NCBI GenBank assembly: GCA_018136815.1 | Contig: CM030937.1 | Coordinates: 2,903,820-2,967,819, forward strand | DNA: 64,000 nt | Direction of reading: 5' to 3' | Source of the DNA: Isochrysis galbana | Taxonomy: Eukaryota > Haptophyta > Isochrysidales > Isochrysidaceae | Shown: piece after piece, positions 1 through 11,110 of the stretch | Numbering within the stretch: position 1 is the first letter of the stretch | Layout: each line of letters starts with the position of its first letter | Notes under the pieces: model-generated | Database searches by the model: none | The model's input: the letters and a program-made list of their open reading frames with translations, nothing else | Told to the model about the DNA's origin: nothing | Position numbers and translations under genes: made by a program

Positions 1-410
1 AAAACACTCGAGGGAGAGATGAGAAAAGAGGGGGGGAAAGCGTCCGCGCGATGGCATGATGGGAGGGAAGGAGAGAAGGAAGGGATCGCGCGGACGGGAT
101 CCTCTCATATGCGAGAGGAGGGGAACGAAAGGGAGAGAAGAAAGAGAGCGAAGGGCACCCGGCAGAGGAGGGCGGGAGCGACCTAAAAATGGAACAAGTG
201 TACAAAGTGTACAAGCGCCCCCCCTACCCGCAACAAGACCAAAAAAAGAAAACAAGTAACCTGACAATAATAATATTGAGCTTTGTAATTATAATAATAG
301 ACCAGAAAGAAAACAAATAACCTGGCCCTCTTTTGACGGAACGCGACTTCAGGAACCCCAATCAGAAGAGGAACAAGAAAGCTTGGACACAGATGCAAAC
401 TACGAACTCT
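1..410. other. Gene-free purine-rich left edge
   Basis: The first 200 bases are strongly purine-rich (GGGAGAGAAG-like) and the next 200 are AT-richer. The short open frames show no recognisable motif. I see no gene here. The stretch ends where the HP repeat copy begins. Confidence 0.5.
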
Positions 411-1125
411 ACCCTCTACTTTCTACTCACGTAGGAAAACTTTCTACACCCCCACTCCCCCGGCCCTTCTCCCCCCGCCATAAGGCGACTCCCCCCGTGC
501 ACTACTAGGGGGATAGGGGTGAAGGGCTTAGATATGGTCCGGTGGCCCGCGCCTCCCCCCGGTGATCATTCCCCCCCTTCCTCCTGTGTCTCCGAAAGGG
601 CGGCGGCCTCAGCCCCGACTTATCCTGTAAACAGGTGTGCGGGACTTACCTATTTTTCGGTGAGCGGAGCTCTCGCTCCGCCCACCCCCTTCTCCGCGCG
701 CTCTCTCCCCTCTCCTGCGGCACGCGCGATGGCGCGCCTGCGGCAGGCCTGCAGCTGCTTGCTGGCGACGCCCCCTGGAGGCTCCTGGAGGCCAGCTCTG
801 GGGGCAGAGGAGGCTGGGGCTGGGCCCTGGCCTCCCCTGCCTCCCCCTCGCTGGCGCTCCTGAGCCTCAGGGGCTCCCAATCTGCACCTGTCTGCCTGTC
901 GACCAGGGGGGAGGGGGGGTTGGAGCGATGGGCTGACCACGAGGGGCCAGGACGAGCGAACCAGGCGTGCCTGACAGTGGGAGAGTGGGTCAGCAGGGCA
1001 GTGGCCTCCTGGCAAGCCATCAGGCATGCCAGGAGGATGGGTGGTTCCTCCCCCACGGCAGGGGAGGAGTGGAGAGAGAGGGGGGCTCGTGCCCCCCCAT
1101 GGGCGAACCAAGTATAAACTTAGTT
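411..1125 (-). mobile_element. HP hairpin-headed element, copy 1
   Basis: Read on the minus strand, this unit starts at the palindrome at 1125-1106 (AACTAAGTTTATACTTGGTT) and runs to about 411. It is nearly co-linear with 19822-20530 and partly with 48122-48660. An ATG lies a few bases after the palindrome, followed by a GC-rich stretch, then the shared core module at 866-785, then a compact hairpin or mini-intron-like segment at 649-625 (GTAAGT to TTTACAG). Coding capacity is doubtful. The unit abuts repeat D at 1126. Boundaries come from comparing copies. Confidence 0.75.
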
Positions 1126-1255
1126 CCCCAAGTAGTGCACGAGCAGGGGAGGGTTGCCGCAAGGCGGGAAGCGAGGGAGAGGAAGGGAAGTGGGCGTGGC
1201 TACAGTAGATAAACCCGTGGCCGCGCGCGAGGCGAGAACATTAAATGGTTTTTTT
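1126..1255 (+). repeat. Dispersed repeat D, copy 1
   Basis: About 130 bp matching 13498-13625 and, more loosely, 48828-48965. Shared landmarks are GTTGCCGCAAGGCGGGA, GGGCGTGGCTACAGTAG and GAGGCGAGAA. It begins exactly where HP copy 1 ends. No coding potential is seen. Confidence 0.7.
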
Positions 1256-1441
1256 TATTATTGCAATTTGCTCGACGCCGCAACCTGACATAGCACCCAA
1301 AAAAGCCACACGAAAACGAACGCGAGAGTTTTGCCTAGTGGAATTTCTTAAGTTGCCGCCATGCCCATGTCATTGATGCACGGCAGGCATACACGGCAAG
1401 CAGACAGCCCTCCGCCCGTCAACCTCGTCAAGTATCACGCA

Positions 1442-4400
1442 TTACGGGCCAGAGGGGAGACGAGCTGATGCTTCGGCTGCCTCAACCGCATCCTCAAGTG
1501 GCTTTGCTTGAATCGCGTGGACTTTCCGCATTTTGAACAGCGCTGGCATATTGTTTGTTGCGTCCATGCGACGAGCTGCCACCGTATCGATACCAAGTTT
1601 GATCCAGCGCTTTGCCAGAATACCCGAAATACCACTCTCGCTGTCTTTGCTCGAGGCGCCCCGATACGTCACGCGTCCCGCGGACGTTGCGCTACAGGCG
1701 CATCGCAAGATTTCGAGGTAGATTTCGCCATCCAGCTGCCGGCGGGCCGTCCGGAATTCCGCGATAAGTCCTTCGAAGTACTCTAGCCGTGCCGACGTGA
1801 GCTGAGCAGGGTCACGCACGGATCGATCCACAGAAGGTGACCCTCCTCGACTGCCACTCCCACGACCACTACCTCCCCGTCCGCGGCTACCTCGGCCGTC
1901 TCCCTCCCGCCCGCTCAACTTGGTTGTTCCTCGGACCTTTGGGATGGCGGCAAGCGTGTGGAAAGTTCGAGTCGTGGGCGAGACGCGCGAGAAGAGCATC
2001 TCTCGCAGAACGCTCAGCGCGGCCACGTAGCGTGGTTCGCCGCCCGGCGCAGCGGGAAAAAGGCAGCCCGCTAGGAGTGCGTTGTACGTGACGATGTTCG
2101 GTCGGATCCCTGTGTCGACCATCTGCTTGACGGTGGCGAATGCGGTACGCAGCTCGGCTTCGGGTACGTAATCTGCTCGAGATGTCTGCGGCGTCGCGTG
2201 CGCGCGCACGAGCAAGGTATAGCTCACCACATCTGGCGCAATACCTTGCGCTGTCATCTGCTCAAAGACCGCCAGAGCCGTCTCAGGTTGGCCCCCATTC
2301 ACGCACGCCTCCATCATGGACGAGAAGGTGTACCTATTCGGAGGCACGCCCTCGGCTTGCATCCGGCGCAGAATTTCGAGAGCTTCTCGCACCTAGAGGA
2401 GTCGTTGGGAGACATAGTGAGAGGAGCAGAAGAAACGGTCATTTGGAGAGCAACGGCTCCCTACTTGTACCAAAAAAGCTGGGAGCTTGACGAAAGCGAC
2501 GCGAATTGCAAGACATGTAGCTCACCTGTCCACCATGGGCATATGCCGACAAAACCATCGAGAAGGCGCGAGCCGTTGGCGGTAAGCCGTCTGCCAGCAT
2601 CATATTCAGCACGGCAACCGCTTCTTCTGGGGCCCGTGCCCGCACGCATGCACGCAGCGCGAGCGAATATGAGATGTGGTCGGGCATAACTCCGTGGCTC
2701 GGCATCGAGCGTAGCAAGGCGGTCGCTTCCGTCCAACGCAGCTGCGTGGCATAGCCTCCGAGCAATGCGTTGAACGCAGGTGCGTCGAGTCGCACGCCAG
2801 CGGAGAGCGCCTCACCTAGAACGCGGGCCGCCGCGTCGACGCCACCTCCCAAACCACCGCTACGCACGTGAGCTTGGATCATGGACGTGTATGAGAAGGC
2901 ATTAGGCTCTATGCCGCTCGCACGCATACGGCTCAGCACATCCCTGGCTTGAGACGGCTGCCGCGCACGTGAGCAGAAATCCAGCACTACGTTCCAAGAG
3001 TCGATCGTTGGGGCCAGCCCCGCCTCCTCGATGGCTCTGAAGTACCGCAACATCCCCTGGCGATCGCCAGCTTTGGCGCACACACTCATCAATGTGTTGA
3101 GTGTGTACGTGTCCGGTGGCACGCCCTCGGCACGCATGCGCTGGAGCACGGCCTTTGCCTCGGCGCGCTCGCCAGCGACGCCGTGAGCTTTGATCAGAGT
3201 GTTGTATAGATAGGTGTCCGGTTGAACCTCAGACGGCTCCCCGCGCGGCTTCACAACCACTGCTTCCGCCAGAGGCGAAGTTGCGTCATAGAAAAAAGCG
3301 CTGGCCAGGCGCGGAGCTCCACAGCGGAGCGCTGCAGACATGAATAAATTGGTGAGACGCGCGTTCAGCCGCAACGAGGACAGACGCAGGCGGCGCCACA
3401 TGGCAATGAGAGAAGCCAGCTCGCGCCCACTGCCCTCGCGATAAGCCACCGCCGCTTCGGATGCAAGCGCCGCTGCCACCTCCGCCCTGCTTGCTTGACG
3501 CCGGACTCCTCTGCTCATCCGGCCCTCCTCTTCGCTGCCCGTGGGTGCGGAGAAGGAGTCGTTCGATGCTAGCACAGCAGCGGCGGCGGCAGCAGCAGTG
3601 CTTTCGGCGACACTCTGATTGGTCTGTGGAATCAAACGATCCGCCCCAGCGTCCGACATCGAGCCAAAAGACTGGCTGTCCCTTGTAGCTGACGAACTTC
3701 TGCTCTCATCCTCGATCGCTCCACTGATCGCTCCTTGTTCGTCGTCAGACTCTGCTGTGGAGCCCGCAATTTCTGCTGCACTCATCGTTGCGGCTACCTG
3801 AATAATGGTGGCGACGAAAGATTGGAACGTGAGATGTGTGTGGATACGTCTAGAGCAAAGCGAGACGCATTTAATGTGAGAAGGCCTAGTCATATGCCTT
3901 CGACTAGCAGCCTCAAACGAGGGCACAAAACGCGGGGGCGGCCTCTAACCTGCATCACTGACGCGGCGGCGCCAAGCACCTCATCAACGCTCCGCTCGGA
4001 AGGCCTGACATCCTTTCTGCGGCTGGAGTAGCGTCCAAACCGCGCAAGGGCTAGAGCACACAGCTCGCATACTGCATCAGTTGTAGCCTCCGCCGTCAAG
4101 AAGCCGTCGCGCGACTCCCGGCGATCACGCCTGTACGCCGCGAGGGCTTCGAGAGAGAGGCTAGTGCGCTCACCGCGTGAAATCTGCACCAGTTCGGCCG
4201 CCCAAACGCCGATCTCCCTCTCGCGCCGAAAACGGAGTGTCACGCTTGGTGCGGTGAACAGGCGTGTGGATATCGCTGAGAGCACGCCTTCAAGGGTGCG
4301 CTTCTCCCACATGGAGGATCCCAAGGAAGCTGAAGTTGCCACAAGCACATCGCCGGCGCGGATACGACCGCAAGCTTGGGCGGAGCTTCCGGCCTCCACC

Positions 4401-4978
4401 CCTGATACTTCAACCCACATAGACTGCCCATCCGCCGAACTCAACTCGGAACTGGCAACTTCGCTCTCAACCACCGTGCTATCGTTTGAAGCATACGCCT
4501 GCCGGAGTCCAAGGCCAAGCGGCTGAGACAGCTCCACCTCGTACTCGAACGTTAGAGGAACCTCCCATGCGGCCGGCCTGTTCTGCCGCCTGCCTGGTCG
4601 GTCGCGTGCGAGCCTAAGCTTGACATTGCCATCGACGCGTGTGCGGATCGCCGCGAGCACGCCGTCGAGCGTGCGCTTCTCCCACATCGCGTCGCCCATG
4701 GAGGCCGAGGTGGCGATGATCCTATCTCCCGCCTCGATGCCGGCAAGCGCCGCGTTCCCCCCGTCGTACACCATGAGAACAACGACTCCCTCTCCCTCTC
4801 TCTCTCCAAGCTGAAGGCCGAGCGGCCTCGGGATGGTAGCCTCGAAGAGAAGCGGGCCATCTGAGGCTAGGCCGGGCTGGGTGAGCGAGGCGCGGGGCGA
4901 GCGGGCCCTAGCGGGGGCGAGCGGGACGATCCATGCACCGCAGAGCACGAGCACACTCGCCAGCACCAGCCAGCGCAT
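1442..4978 (-). CDS. PDZ-PPR fusion protein, likely plastid-targeted
   Basis: Three exons are inferred: 4978-3950, 3797-2526 and 2392-1442, with GT-AG introns of 152 and 133 bp, both phase 0, giving 1083 residues. The N-terminus (MRWLVLASVLVLCGAWIVP) looks like a signal peptide followed by an Arg/Ser-rich transit region, as in secondary plastids. Two PDZ-like domains follow (about 45-125 and 140-260), each with a PLGL start and a MWEKRTL(D/E)GVL motif. After an acidic linker come about nine or ten P-class PPR motifs (about 480-980), then a Gly/Arg-rich linker and a C-terminal segment. P-class PPR proteins bind organelle RNA site-specifically, so a role in plastid RNA processing or translation is inferred. 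Joining the PDZ and PPR parts depends on the intron at 3949-3798; two separate genes remain possible because a Met lies just inside exon 2. Confidence 0.8.
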
Positions 4979-5092
4979 CGCCCTCTCTCCTCCTTGCCCA
5001 CACCCTCATACACAGAGTACATTCACCCCCCTCCCCCCCCTTTCTCTCACTCTCTCTTTCTCTCTCACGCTCTCTCTCTCCCGTCTCGCTCG

Positions 5093-5125
<33 letters not shown>

Positions 5126-5160
5126 GCTCGCTCGCCCCCTCTCTCAGCGAGATCCTCCTG
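4979..5160. promoter_or_regulatory. CT-rich tract upstream of the PDZ-PPR gene
   Basis: An almost pure CT/TC microsatellite on the plus strand (purine-rich on the coding strand) lies directly upstream of the start codon at 4978. Similar homopurine-homopyrimidine tracts precede several other genes in the window. A promoter or 5'-UTR role is inferred from position only. Confidence 0.35.
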
Positions 5161-6130
5161 ATCTCCTCCGCTGCGTCCCTCTGGAAGAAGGAAGAAGAAT
5201 TCTATCATCAGCAGCCTTATGAAGGAGTGTGATTCCCACCTAGAAGTAGAGAGCGGAATGAATAGAGAGTAGTAGTACTCTAGCTAGCTAGCTCTACGGA
5301 GTTCTTTAGTTGGACGAGGAGGATAGAATGAAGTGGGAGAGAAGCAACAACCCGCGGCCGACCGACCGACGGGGAGCGACTCGAAGGTGGCGTAATAGAA
5401 GGAGGGAGAAATCCTAGAAACAAAGGAGGAGGAGAGGGTGCTGGCGAGGAGAAGGGAAAACAGTGGGAGAGAATGATGAGAGGAGAGGGGGGGAAGAGTG
5501 GGAGAGAATAAAGAAAAAGGAGAGGGAGTGCTGGGTGATGTCGAGAAGAAGAGAAGAGCGGGAGAGCACAGGACAAGGACTGCGGGAAGAACGCGAGGAG
5601 GAAGCTTCTTAGAAGTGTCCTCCCCTTCCCCGACCACAGGGCGGTCGTGCGGCGGTGGCCTCTCTGCTCTTTCACTCAGACTAAAAGTTACTCGAAGATA
5701 AAAATAAATCTTAACCACTCATTCGAGGGTTTTCGCACGGCCGCAACAAGGTCCCAAGAAGGTCTACACAGCGCCTCTCAACAAGTCGCGCTGTGGAGAA
5801 GTCTATTGGAAGCGTTCCAATGAGTAAGCGCAGTGAAGCGCTATTGAGAGCAGAGAGTATCTAATTTGAATTCAAGTATTAAATACCCGGTCCTCGAATT
5901 TTGACAGTACTATCAAAATTGGGGGGTGGGGAGGGGGTGGGGTGGGGGTGGGGGTGGGGGTGGGGGTGGGGGGGGGGGGGGTAGGATCAAAACTTGCGGA
6001 CTGCGGACCAGCCAATTTCTCGCCTGTCCCCTGTCACCAGCTGCCTCCCCGACAGGCTCGTAGAGTAAAGTAGTCGTGTTGGGTTTTGTTTTGCCGCCGC
6101 CCTTCTCACGGCGGGCGGCGGACTCTCTGA
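5161..6130. other. Intergenic region with a GGGGGT microsatellite
   Basis: Purine-rich DNA to about 5720, then mixed sequence with small inverted repeats, then a G-rich microsatellite at about 5921-5982 built from GGGGGTG units ending in a run of G. No gene is supported. The region may hold the promoter or an upstream exon of the lumen-protein gene at 6197. Confidence 0.45.
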
Positions 6131-6196
6131 CGTGTCGACTCCTCGCAACCGCGCTGCGCCTGCTTCTCCAGCTGCTCGGAGTGTGTGCACGCTCCA

Positions 6197-6544
6197 ATGC
6201 CGGACAGGCGAGCAGTTCTGGCAACTCTTGCGGTCACCGCTACGAACCTCTGGCCCATGGCCGCCGCGGTGCTCCCGCCGGGCTTCGAGGATGTCGCTTG
6301 GTGCCCACCTGGCTCTTGCTTGCAGCCCAGTGAAATCAAGCCAGGCCACACGGGCGCCAAGTCCAGCTTTGTGGAGTGCTATGACGAGAAGACAGAGAAG
6401 GTTACCAATGAGGTGTGGACGGGCTCCAAGTCGCCCACCACTGCTCCCGAAGGCTGGCTCAAGGCCGAGTTCTGCGGACAGCAAACGACGGAGATCGAGG
6501 AGCTACCTGAGGAGTACCTAGACCAAGTTGGGGTGTACGGATAG
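6197..6544 (+). CDS. Small thylakoid-lumen-like protein with Tat-type signal
   Basis: Open frame of 115 codons from the first ATG in a frame open since 6131. The N-terminus MPDRRAVLATLAVTATNLWP has a twin arginine followed by a hydrophobic stretch and an Ala-rich cleavage region (MAAA), which resembles a thylakoid-lumen transfer peptide. The mature part would begin near VLPPGFEDVAWCPPGSC and holds three or four Cys. A front plastid signal is missing, so an upstream exon may exist. I do not recognise the family. Base composition fits a host gene. Confidence 0.55.
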   Translation: MPDRRAVLATLAVTATNLWPMAAAVLPPGFEDVAWCPPGSCLQPSEIKPGHTGAKSSFVECYDEKTEKVTNEVWTGSKSPTTAPEGWLKAEFCGQQTTEIEELPEEYLDQVGVYG

Positions 6545-7084
6545 GCTGCTCGCAACCATCCATGTCCAATTGGGCAAATGGCACCCCGTAGACGACCCAG
6601 TTCCGATCGATTGATCTGTCCCCAGCATGCATTTTTATGGGACTCAAGTCTGAAGGCCGACACAGCGTCCAACATTGATCTGCATAGGTTGACCATACAT
6701 CACACAGAAAAGAGTGCAACTGCAAACTGCAACCATCTTGAGGCAATGACACGTGCCTTACGGATGATGGCTGGCTGGCCGTGGGATGTAGAGATAGATC
6801 AGGCCCTTCGTTTCCGTCTTGTTTTCATTGGATGCGGACACGAACCACGACGGGGCCCTGCGACTTTAAGGTGTCATCATTTTGTTTTTTACTTGAACCC
6901 GCAAACACAAGCACAAATACGTGCAACCATGAGGTTGAAGGGTGTCCATGCATGATTACTGGATGAATATATGCAATGCAGTTTCCACAATGATGGTCAA
7001 CGTAGGGACATGTCGCTTACGCGCACGCGCATCGGCGAGCAGAATAAGTGCTGGGGCTAGGTGATGGTGGTGGCTAGAGCTAGA
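6545..7084. other. Intergenic, no gene seen
   Basis: AT-richer sequence than its surroundings. The open frames are short and without motifs. It may hold the 3' UTR of the preceding gene. Confidence 0.4.
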
Positions 7085-7088
7085 GCTA

Positions 7089-8235
7089 GACACTTACAAC
7101 TATCGTTAAAACGGCAGGGGCATGGAGCGCGCGCCGACTCGCTCTTCTCTGGCCGTCATGGCCGCCAGCACGGGCGATGTGTCCATGGACACACCGCTGT
7201 CGCCGAAGCGTCCACGAGTCGACAACCCGCCCAGCCAAGTAAGTGCGCGCAAGCCAGAGTGCGCACAGGCCCGCGAAGCCGGCGAACAAGACTGCAAGAC
7301 AGCCAATGCATGCTGCCATACAAATCAGCCACCATTCCACCCCCACCCACAGCCACACAGACCACAGACCACCACCTGATCACTCCCATATAGGGAAGGC
7401 CTCAGCTAAACCCCACGTGGGCGAAATTATGGAACAAGCTTGAATGCAACACCATACACAATGTGTTTCGAGACTATAGCGCGACGACGCCCTACACTAG
7501 CGATGAATGCGCACAATACCTCAAAAATAATGATACGTACGTACATTTCCAAGGAGAATACATCCCAAGGGACAAATTTTTAGAGTCATGGGACACACTA
7601 GTAACACATGCCAAGGCAATAATGACGACGCCAGGAAACACGGATGAGAGAGGGAACACGTCCCCTCGGCGAGAGGCCGGTGATCAAACCAACCCGGAGG
7701 AACCGCCTCCCGAAATACACATAACGCAAGACGGGGACTACTACGCGAAAATCAAGGGTATATGGTATGAAGTGGAGCTTTCATACCTAGGCACACCGAT
7801 AATTGGAGATTGGAGAGAGAATGACAAGCACCCCCACAAACCTGGACACATCTCCGCCGGCACGATGGGGAGAAGGCTACAAATCACAAATCCAACAAGA
7901 GACTCGAATACCCGCTAGCAGACGAATACACACTAGACGGCGAAACGCCGCTAGACGACACCGGAGTGGAACACCTAACCAAAGCCCTCCAACGAACGGA
8001 CCGCAAACGCAAACGCCTTGCAGGACCGACTAAATGGGAGGGAAAACTCCAACTACCCGAGGACACATGGGCACACCTGGGGGGGCTTGCGAGGGGGGAG
8101 GTATAATCAGGTGCTCAGTTTCCTTTGTGCAGTGTGATCTGGTGCGGGCATGTGCGTCGTGGCTTGTCGTGTTGGTACAAGGCTAGTGGGAGTAGCGGTA
8201 CTAACGCTCAATATTATTATTATTGTCAGGCATGG
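7089..8235 (+). mobile_element. HP element with intron-split ORF1 and TTA tail
   Basis: The 5' end carries a degenerate palindrome (ACTATCGTTAAAACGGC) 14 bases before the ATG at 7122. Exon 1 (7122-7238) encodes exactly 39 residues ending in PKRPRVDNPPSQ and meets a perfect GTAAGT donor. The acceptor at 7392-7393 continues the frame (GRPQLNPTWAKLWNKL...) through 7918. A frameshift near 7880-7900 moves the frame to a basic C-terminal part (RTDRKRKRLAG) ending at 8106. The 3' part from about 8088 matches 27655-27830 and ends in an ATATTATTATTATT tail near 8235. This is likely ORF1 of a LINE-type element without ORF2, that is an internally deleted or non-autonomous copy. Bipartite basic motifs suggest nuclear or nucleic-acid binding. 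Confidence 0.7.
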
Positions 8236-8740
8236 CGGGATTCCGGGACTGAAAAGTTGTGTCCAATTAGCTAGTGGGGTTGGCTAGGATAAGCATATAA
8301 CATTAAATATTTAAATTTGTTTGGGGTGTAGATGATGGTGTGAGTCAGCACCGTGAGTGCAATGGGTCCCCCGTAGCTAGCAGTAGTAGCCAGAATCTTC
8401 AGATATTTCTCGTCGACCGAAGTCACGGCATGAATCGGGAGACGAACATATGTTTTCGGCACTCATGGCGCACGCGAGACGCGAGACGCGTTAAGCCAAA
8501 TTGGGCCGGCACACACAAGAGTCATCACTCACATCAATACCGTTTCACACATCAGCTCTGTGACCCACGTCAGCTTCTATTATCGTTCACAAACCATCTT
8601 GTCCATGCGACCCTTTTTCAGCACCATGGCATGGTTGCCCGGCATTGTGTGCTTTTCGGTGCATACTAATAAATTTCTATGCCTTCAGCCACACCGCGCC
8701 GCGCCTTCTCGGAACGAGGATCATGTAATGATGCAAATAC
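8236..8740. repeat. Intergenic DNA with tail-associated repeat
   Basis: Bases 8330-8410 resemble 59885-59945 (shared GTGAGT..GTAGCTAGC..GTAGCC.GAATCTTCAGAT), which is the 3' part of another HP copy, so an older tail fragment lies here. No gene is seen. The stretch also holds the 3' flank of the CRAL-TRIO gene. Confidence 0.45.
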
Positions 8741-8743
8741 GTA

Positions 8744-9733
8744 CTACCGTGGGGCAGCGGGTACAGTTGCTTCTGTTGAACTGGTAACATCAACAATCCT
8801 CGGCTCGTCCTCGTCTTCCTCTTCGTCCTCACTCTCCACTTCCTCATCATCGCGATTGAAGTCTCGATTATATTTGGGCATCTTTGGATCGTTGTTGGAC
8901 GACGCATTAGGCTGCAGCTGCTGTTCGCGCTTCCACTCCTCGAACCGACTCTCGTGCGTGCTGCCGAGAGGTGTGCCAGTGAGCCCCGCGCCAAAGCTGC
9001 CGCCGAATGGGCTGGAGGATGCAGCTGAACCCCATGGACCACCCGCTGTTGCTTGCAGTTCCGCGGCTTGTGTCTCCATTTCTTTATCGAGAAACCTATC
9101 ATACATGAGCAAATCTGAGGGGAGCTCCAACGCCGTATAGTCCATCACTTCGTCCAAGAACTCGACGCGATCAGCGTACACGAGCTTCTCCCAGAAGGAG
9201 GTCTTCAGGAGGTAGGACAACATCAACAGCATCAGCCGCGTGGAGATTGAAGGATGGACGATGCACAAGGATCGCATGTTCTTGTGATAGGCTCTCGGCA
9301 CCATCTTGTAGGTTGATCTGAACCAGAAGTAACCCAGCCGATCGGGTTCCAAATTGTTGGTCACCCATATGACAGTGTAGGGCTTGTCCTGCACGACGAC
9401 AGTGTCGTGCATGAGCAGGAGCGCGTGTGACATCACCTTCTCGAGAGTGAGCCCCTTCTCCTCGCCGCCGGCGAGTCGCGAGGGGAAGAAGACGAAGATA
9501 GGCCTTCCTTCCTTGTCGTTGATGGGCGCGCGCTGTACCGCGCCGAGCCGCTCGAGCTCGCCGAGCGCGTTCTCCCTTTGCGCTACACGGCCAGCTCGGT
9601 AGAGACGCACGTACTCCTTGTGCGAGGTGGCCAGCTGGTCAAGCAGCGGGTCGGCGGGCTCGGGCAGCTCGAGCCGGACTTCGGGCTGCGCGACGGGTGG
9701 GTGCTCAACCGTCGGCTCTCCGCCCGCCGCCAT
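8744..9733 (-). CDS. Divergent CRAL-TRIO domain protein
   Basis: Intronless frame of 329 residues from the ATG at 9733. The central region (about 75-215) has the divergent CRAL-TRIO pattern of the BNIP2/GAP group: GRPIFVFFPSRL, a YTVIWVTNNL strand, the helix YHKNMRSLCIVHPS, then SFWEKLVYADRVEFLDEV. Such domains bind small lipids or act as interaction modules. The tail (about 215-329) is disordered and ends with a strongly acidic block. No transmembrane segment is seen, so a cytosolic protein is likely. The coding strand upstream is pyrimidine-rich. Confidence 0.8.
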   Translation of the reverse strand: MAAGGEPTVEHPPVAQPEVRLELPEPADPLLDQLATSHKEYVRLYRAGRVAQRENALGELERLGAVQRAPINDKEGRPIFVFFPSRLAGGEEKGLTLEKVMSHALLLMHDTVVVQDKPYTVIWVTNNLEPDRLGYFWFRSTYKMVPRAYHKNMRSLCIVHPSISTRLMLLMLSYLLKTSFWEKLVYADRVEFLDEVMDYTALELPSDLLMYDRFLDKEMETQAAELQATAGGPWGSAASSSPFGGSFGAGLTGTPLGSTHESRFEEWKREQQLQPNASSNNDPKMPKYNRDFNRDDEEVESEDEEEDEDEPRIVDVTSSTEATVPAAPR

Positions 9734-9779
9734 GGAGCCTGTGAGAGGGAGAGAGAGGATGGGGCAGGGAGGGAGAGGG

Positions 9780-10475
9780 TGGGAGAGGGGGAGGGAGGGG
9801 TGGGCCGGCGGCGCCGCCGAGCCACGAGAGGACGAGAGGAGCGGGCAAGGAAAAGTGCTCTAGAGGCTACAGGTTACTCTTTAAAAAAATAGTCGGGTGG
9901 TCGTTTTCTGGTCAGTTTGTGCATGTTTCGCGGTGGTCGGGCGAGGGCGAACACAGCGTTTCGGGGTGGTGGAGGACGGAAGGCGGGAGGCGGACCCCTA
10001 CCTGCCCCGCCAGCCGCCTCCCCCCTCCGAACGACCCCCTCCCGCCCCACGAAAGGCAATGGCGTCGGTGAGTGACCCCCCTCCCTTCCCCCACTCGTGG
10101 CGGTCTATTTTGGGAGATTCAGATTCAGGCGGGCGCTCACGGGAGTGAATCAGGGTGGTGAATGTGGGGCGCATCACTCGTAGAAACGCGGAGCTTCCGC
10201 GACGTCCGATCGCGCGCGATCGGCCGAAGAATGGCCTGGAGATGGTGGCCATGCAGAGCCTAGAGCTAGGGCCTGACAAGAGTTGCCGGCAACTTTCCGA
10301 GCAACTTTCAACTTTCAACTTTGGGGTGTTTGAGCGTGCGAGCAACTCACGAGCAACTTCAGGGCTACAGGCAACATTGAGCAACATCGAGCAACTACCG
10401 AGCAATTTTACCCCTAGAAGAGCACCTAATGAGCAATTTCGGAAAAATTCTGGACACGGTTGCTGGGAACAATGA
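9780..10475. repeat. Repeat E copy and GAGCAACTT tandem array
   Basis: Bases 10030-10145 are the reverse complement of 14589-14690 (shared CATGGCGTCGGTGAGTGAC and TCTATTTTGGGAGA), here called repeat E. Bases 10276-10445 hold about ten imperfect copies of GAGCAACTT separated by variable spacers. No gene is supported. Confidence 0.6.
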
Positions 10476-10479
10476 GCTG

Positions 10480-10637
10480 GCCACGATCGATGGGCCAGAA
10501 GGACGAGCGATCCAGGGCATCCAGGCGAGCCTGTGGCCTGTGGGCGGGAAGAGTGAGTCAGCAGGGCAAACTGCTCCTAGCAAGCCATAGACCATAGAGC
10601 ATGCCGGGAGGATGGGTGATTCCTCCCCCACGGCAGT
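10480..10637 (-). mobile_element. HP element fragment
   Basis: Matches the internal part of HP copies (GGCCACGA.CGATGGGCCAG, CAGCAGGGCA, GAGGATGGGTGATTCCTCCCCCACGGCAG). The hairpin end is absent. It is cut at 10637, where repeat K begins with TGTCGCATCCGCGATCG. Confidence 0.65.
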
Positions 10638-11110
10638 GTCGCATCCGCGATCGACCTTTTTGTTTTAGAAGTTGTTTGCGTTTCTATGTTCTCTCCTTGC
10701 AGGCTAGCCACTAGTCACCGTCGCAGGGTCCTACATTCGTCCATTCGCCCTTGTTGCCCTCGCCTCCTTTGTCGCCTCCCTTGTCGCCTGCTTGCCCCTC
10801 ACCTTGCTGACCTCCTTGCGTGCTCCTCGCGTTTTTAGGCTAAGTCGCGCGTTCAGGTATCGCCGGTGCAAGGAACCGCCCCCATGTGTGACCCTGATTC
10901 CCCCTCAGGTGTTGGCCGTTGGATTATACCGTGGCGCTATTTTACTTCGGTCTTCATCAACTCACTTAAGGGTCTTCGAAAGATTCCCTCCTCATTCCTG
11001 TGCGTAACTGTCGCTGTCGCCCCCGTCGGGGCATTGTTAGATGTGATCTCCTGCGATGCATCCACGCTAACATCGACCAAATCACGCGAGGAGCGCGCCC
11101 GTTAGCGGTG
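10638..11110 (+). repeat. Repeat K, partial copy
   Basis: Starts TGTCGCATCCGCGATCGACC and follows the K copy at 48121-47225 (minus) and that at 58495-61735 through TTTTTGTTTTAGAAG, AGTCGCGCGTTCAGGTATCGCC and CTCAGGTGTTGGCCGTTGG. Three copies retain a possible small frame (ACRAPRVFRLSRAFRYRRCK-like), but there is no known family match. Confidence 0.7.

Noticed and set aside
635-1162. Long overlapping frames on both strands in HP copy 1
   Set aside because: GC-rich composition keeps all frames open; frames are not conserved between HP copies beyond the first few codons.
4833-5232. Ser/Leu-rich open frames in the CT tract upstream of the PDZ-PPR gene
   Set aside because: Pure products of the CT microsatellite; no start context or conserved motif.
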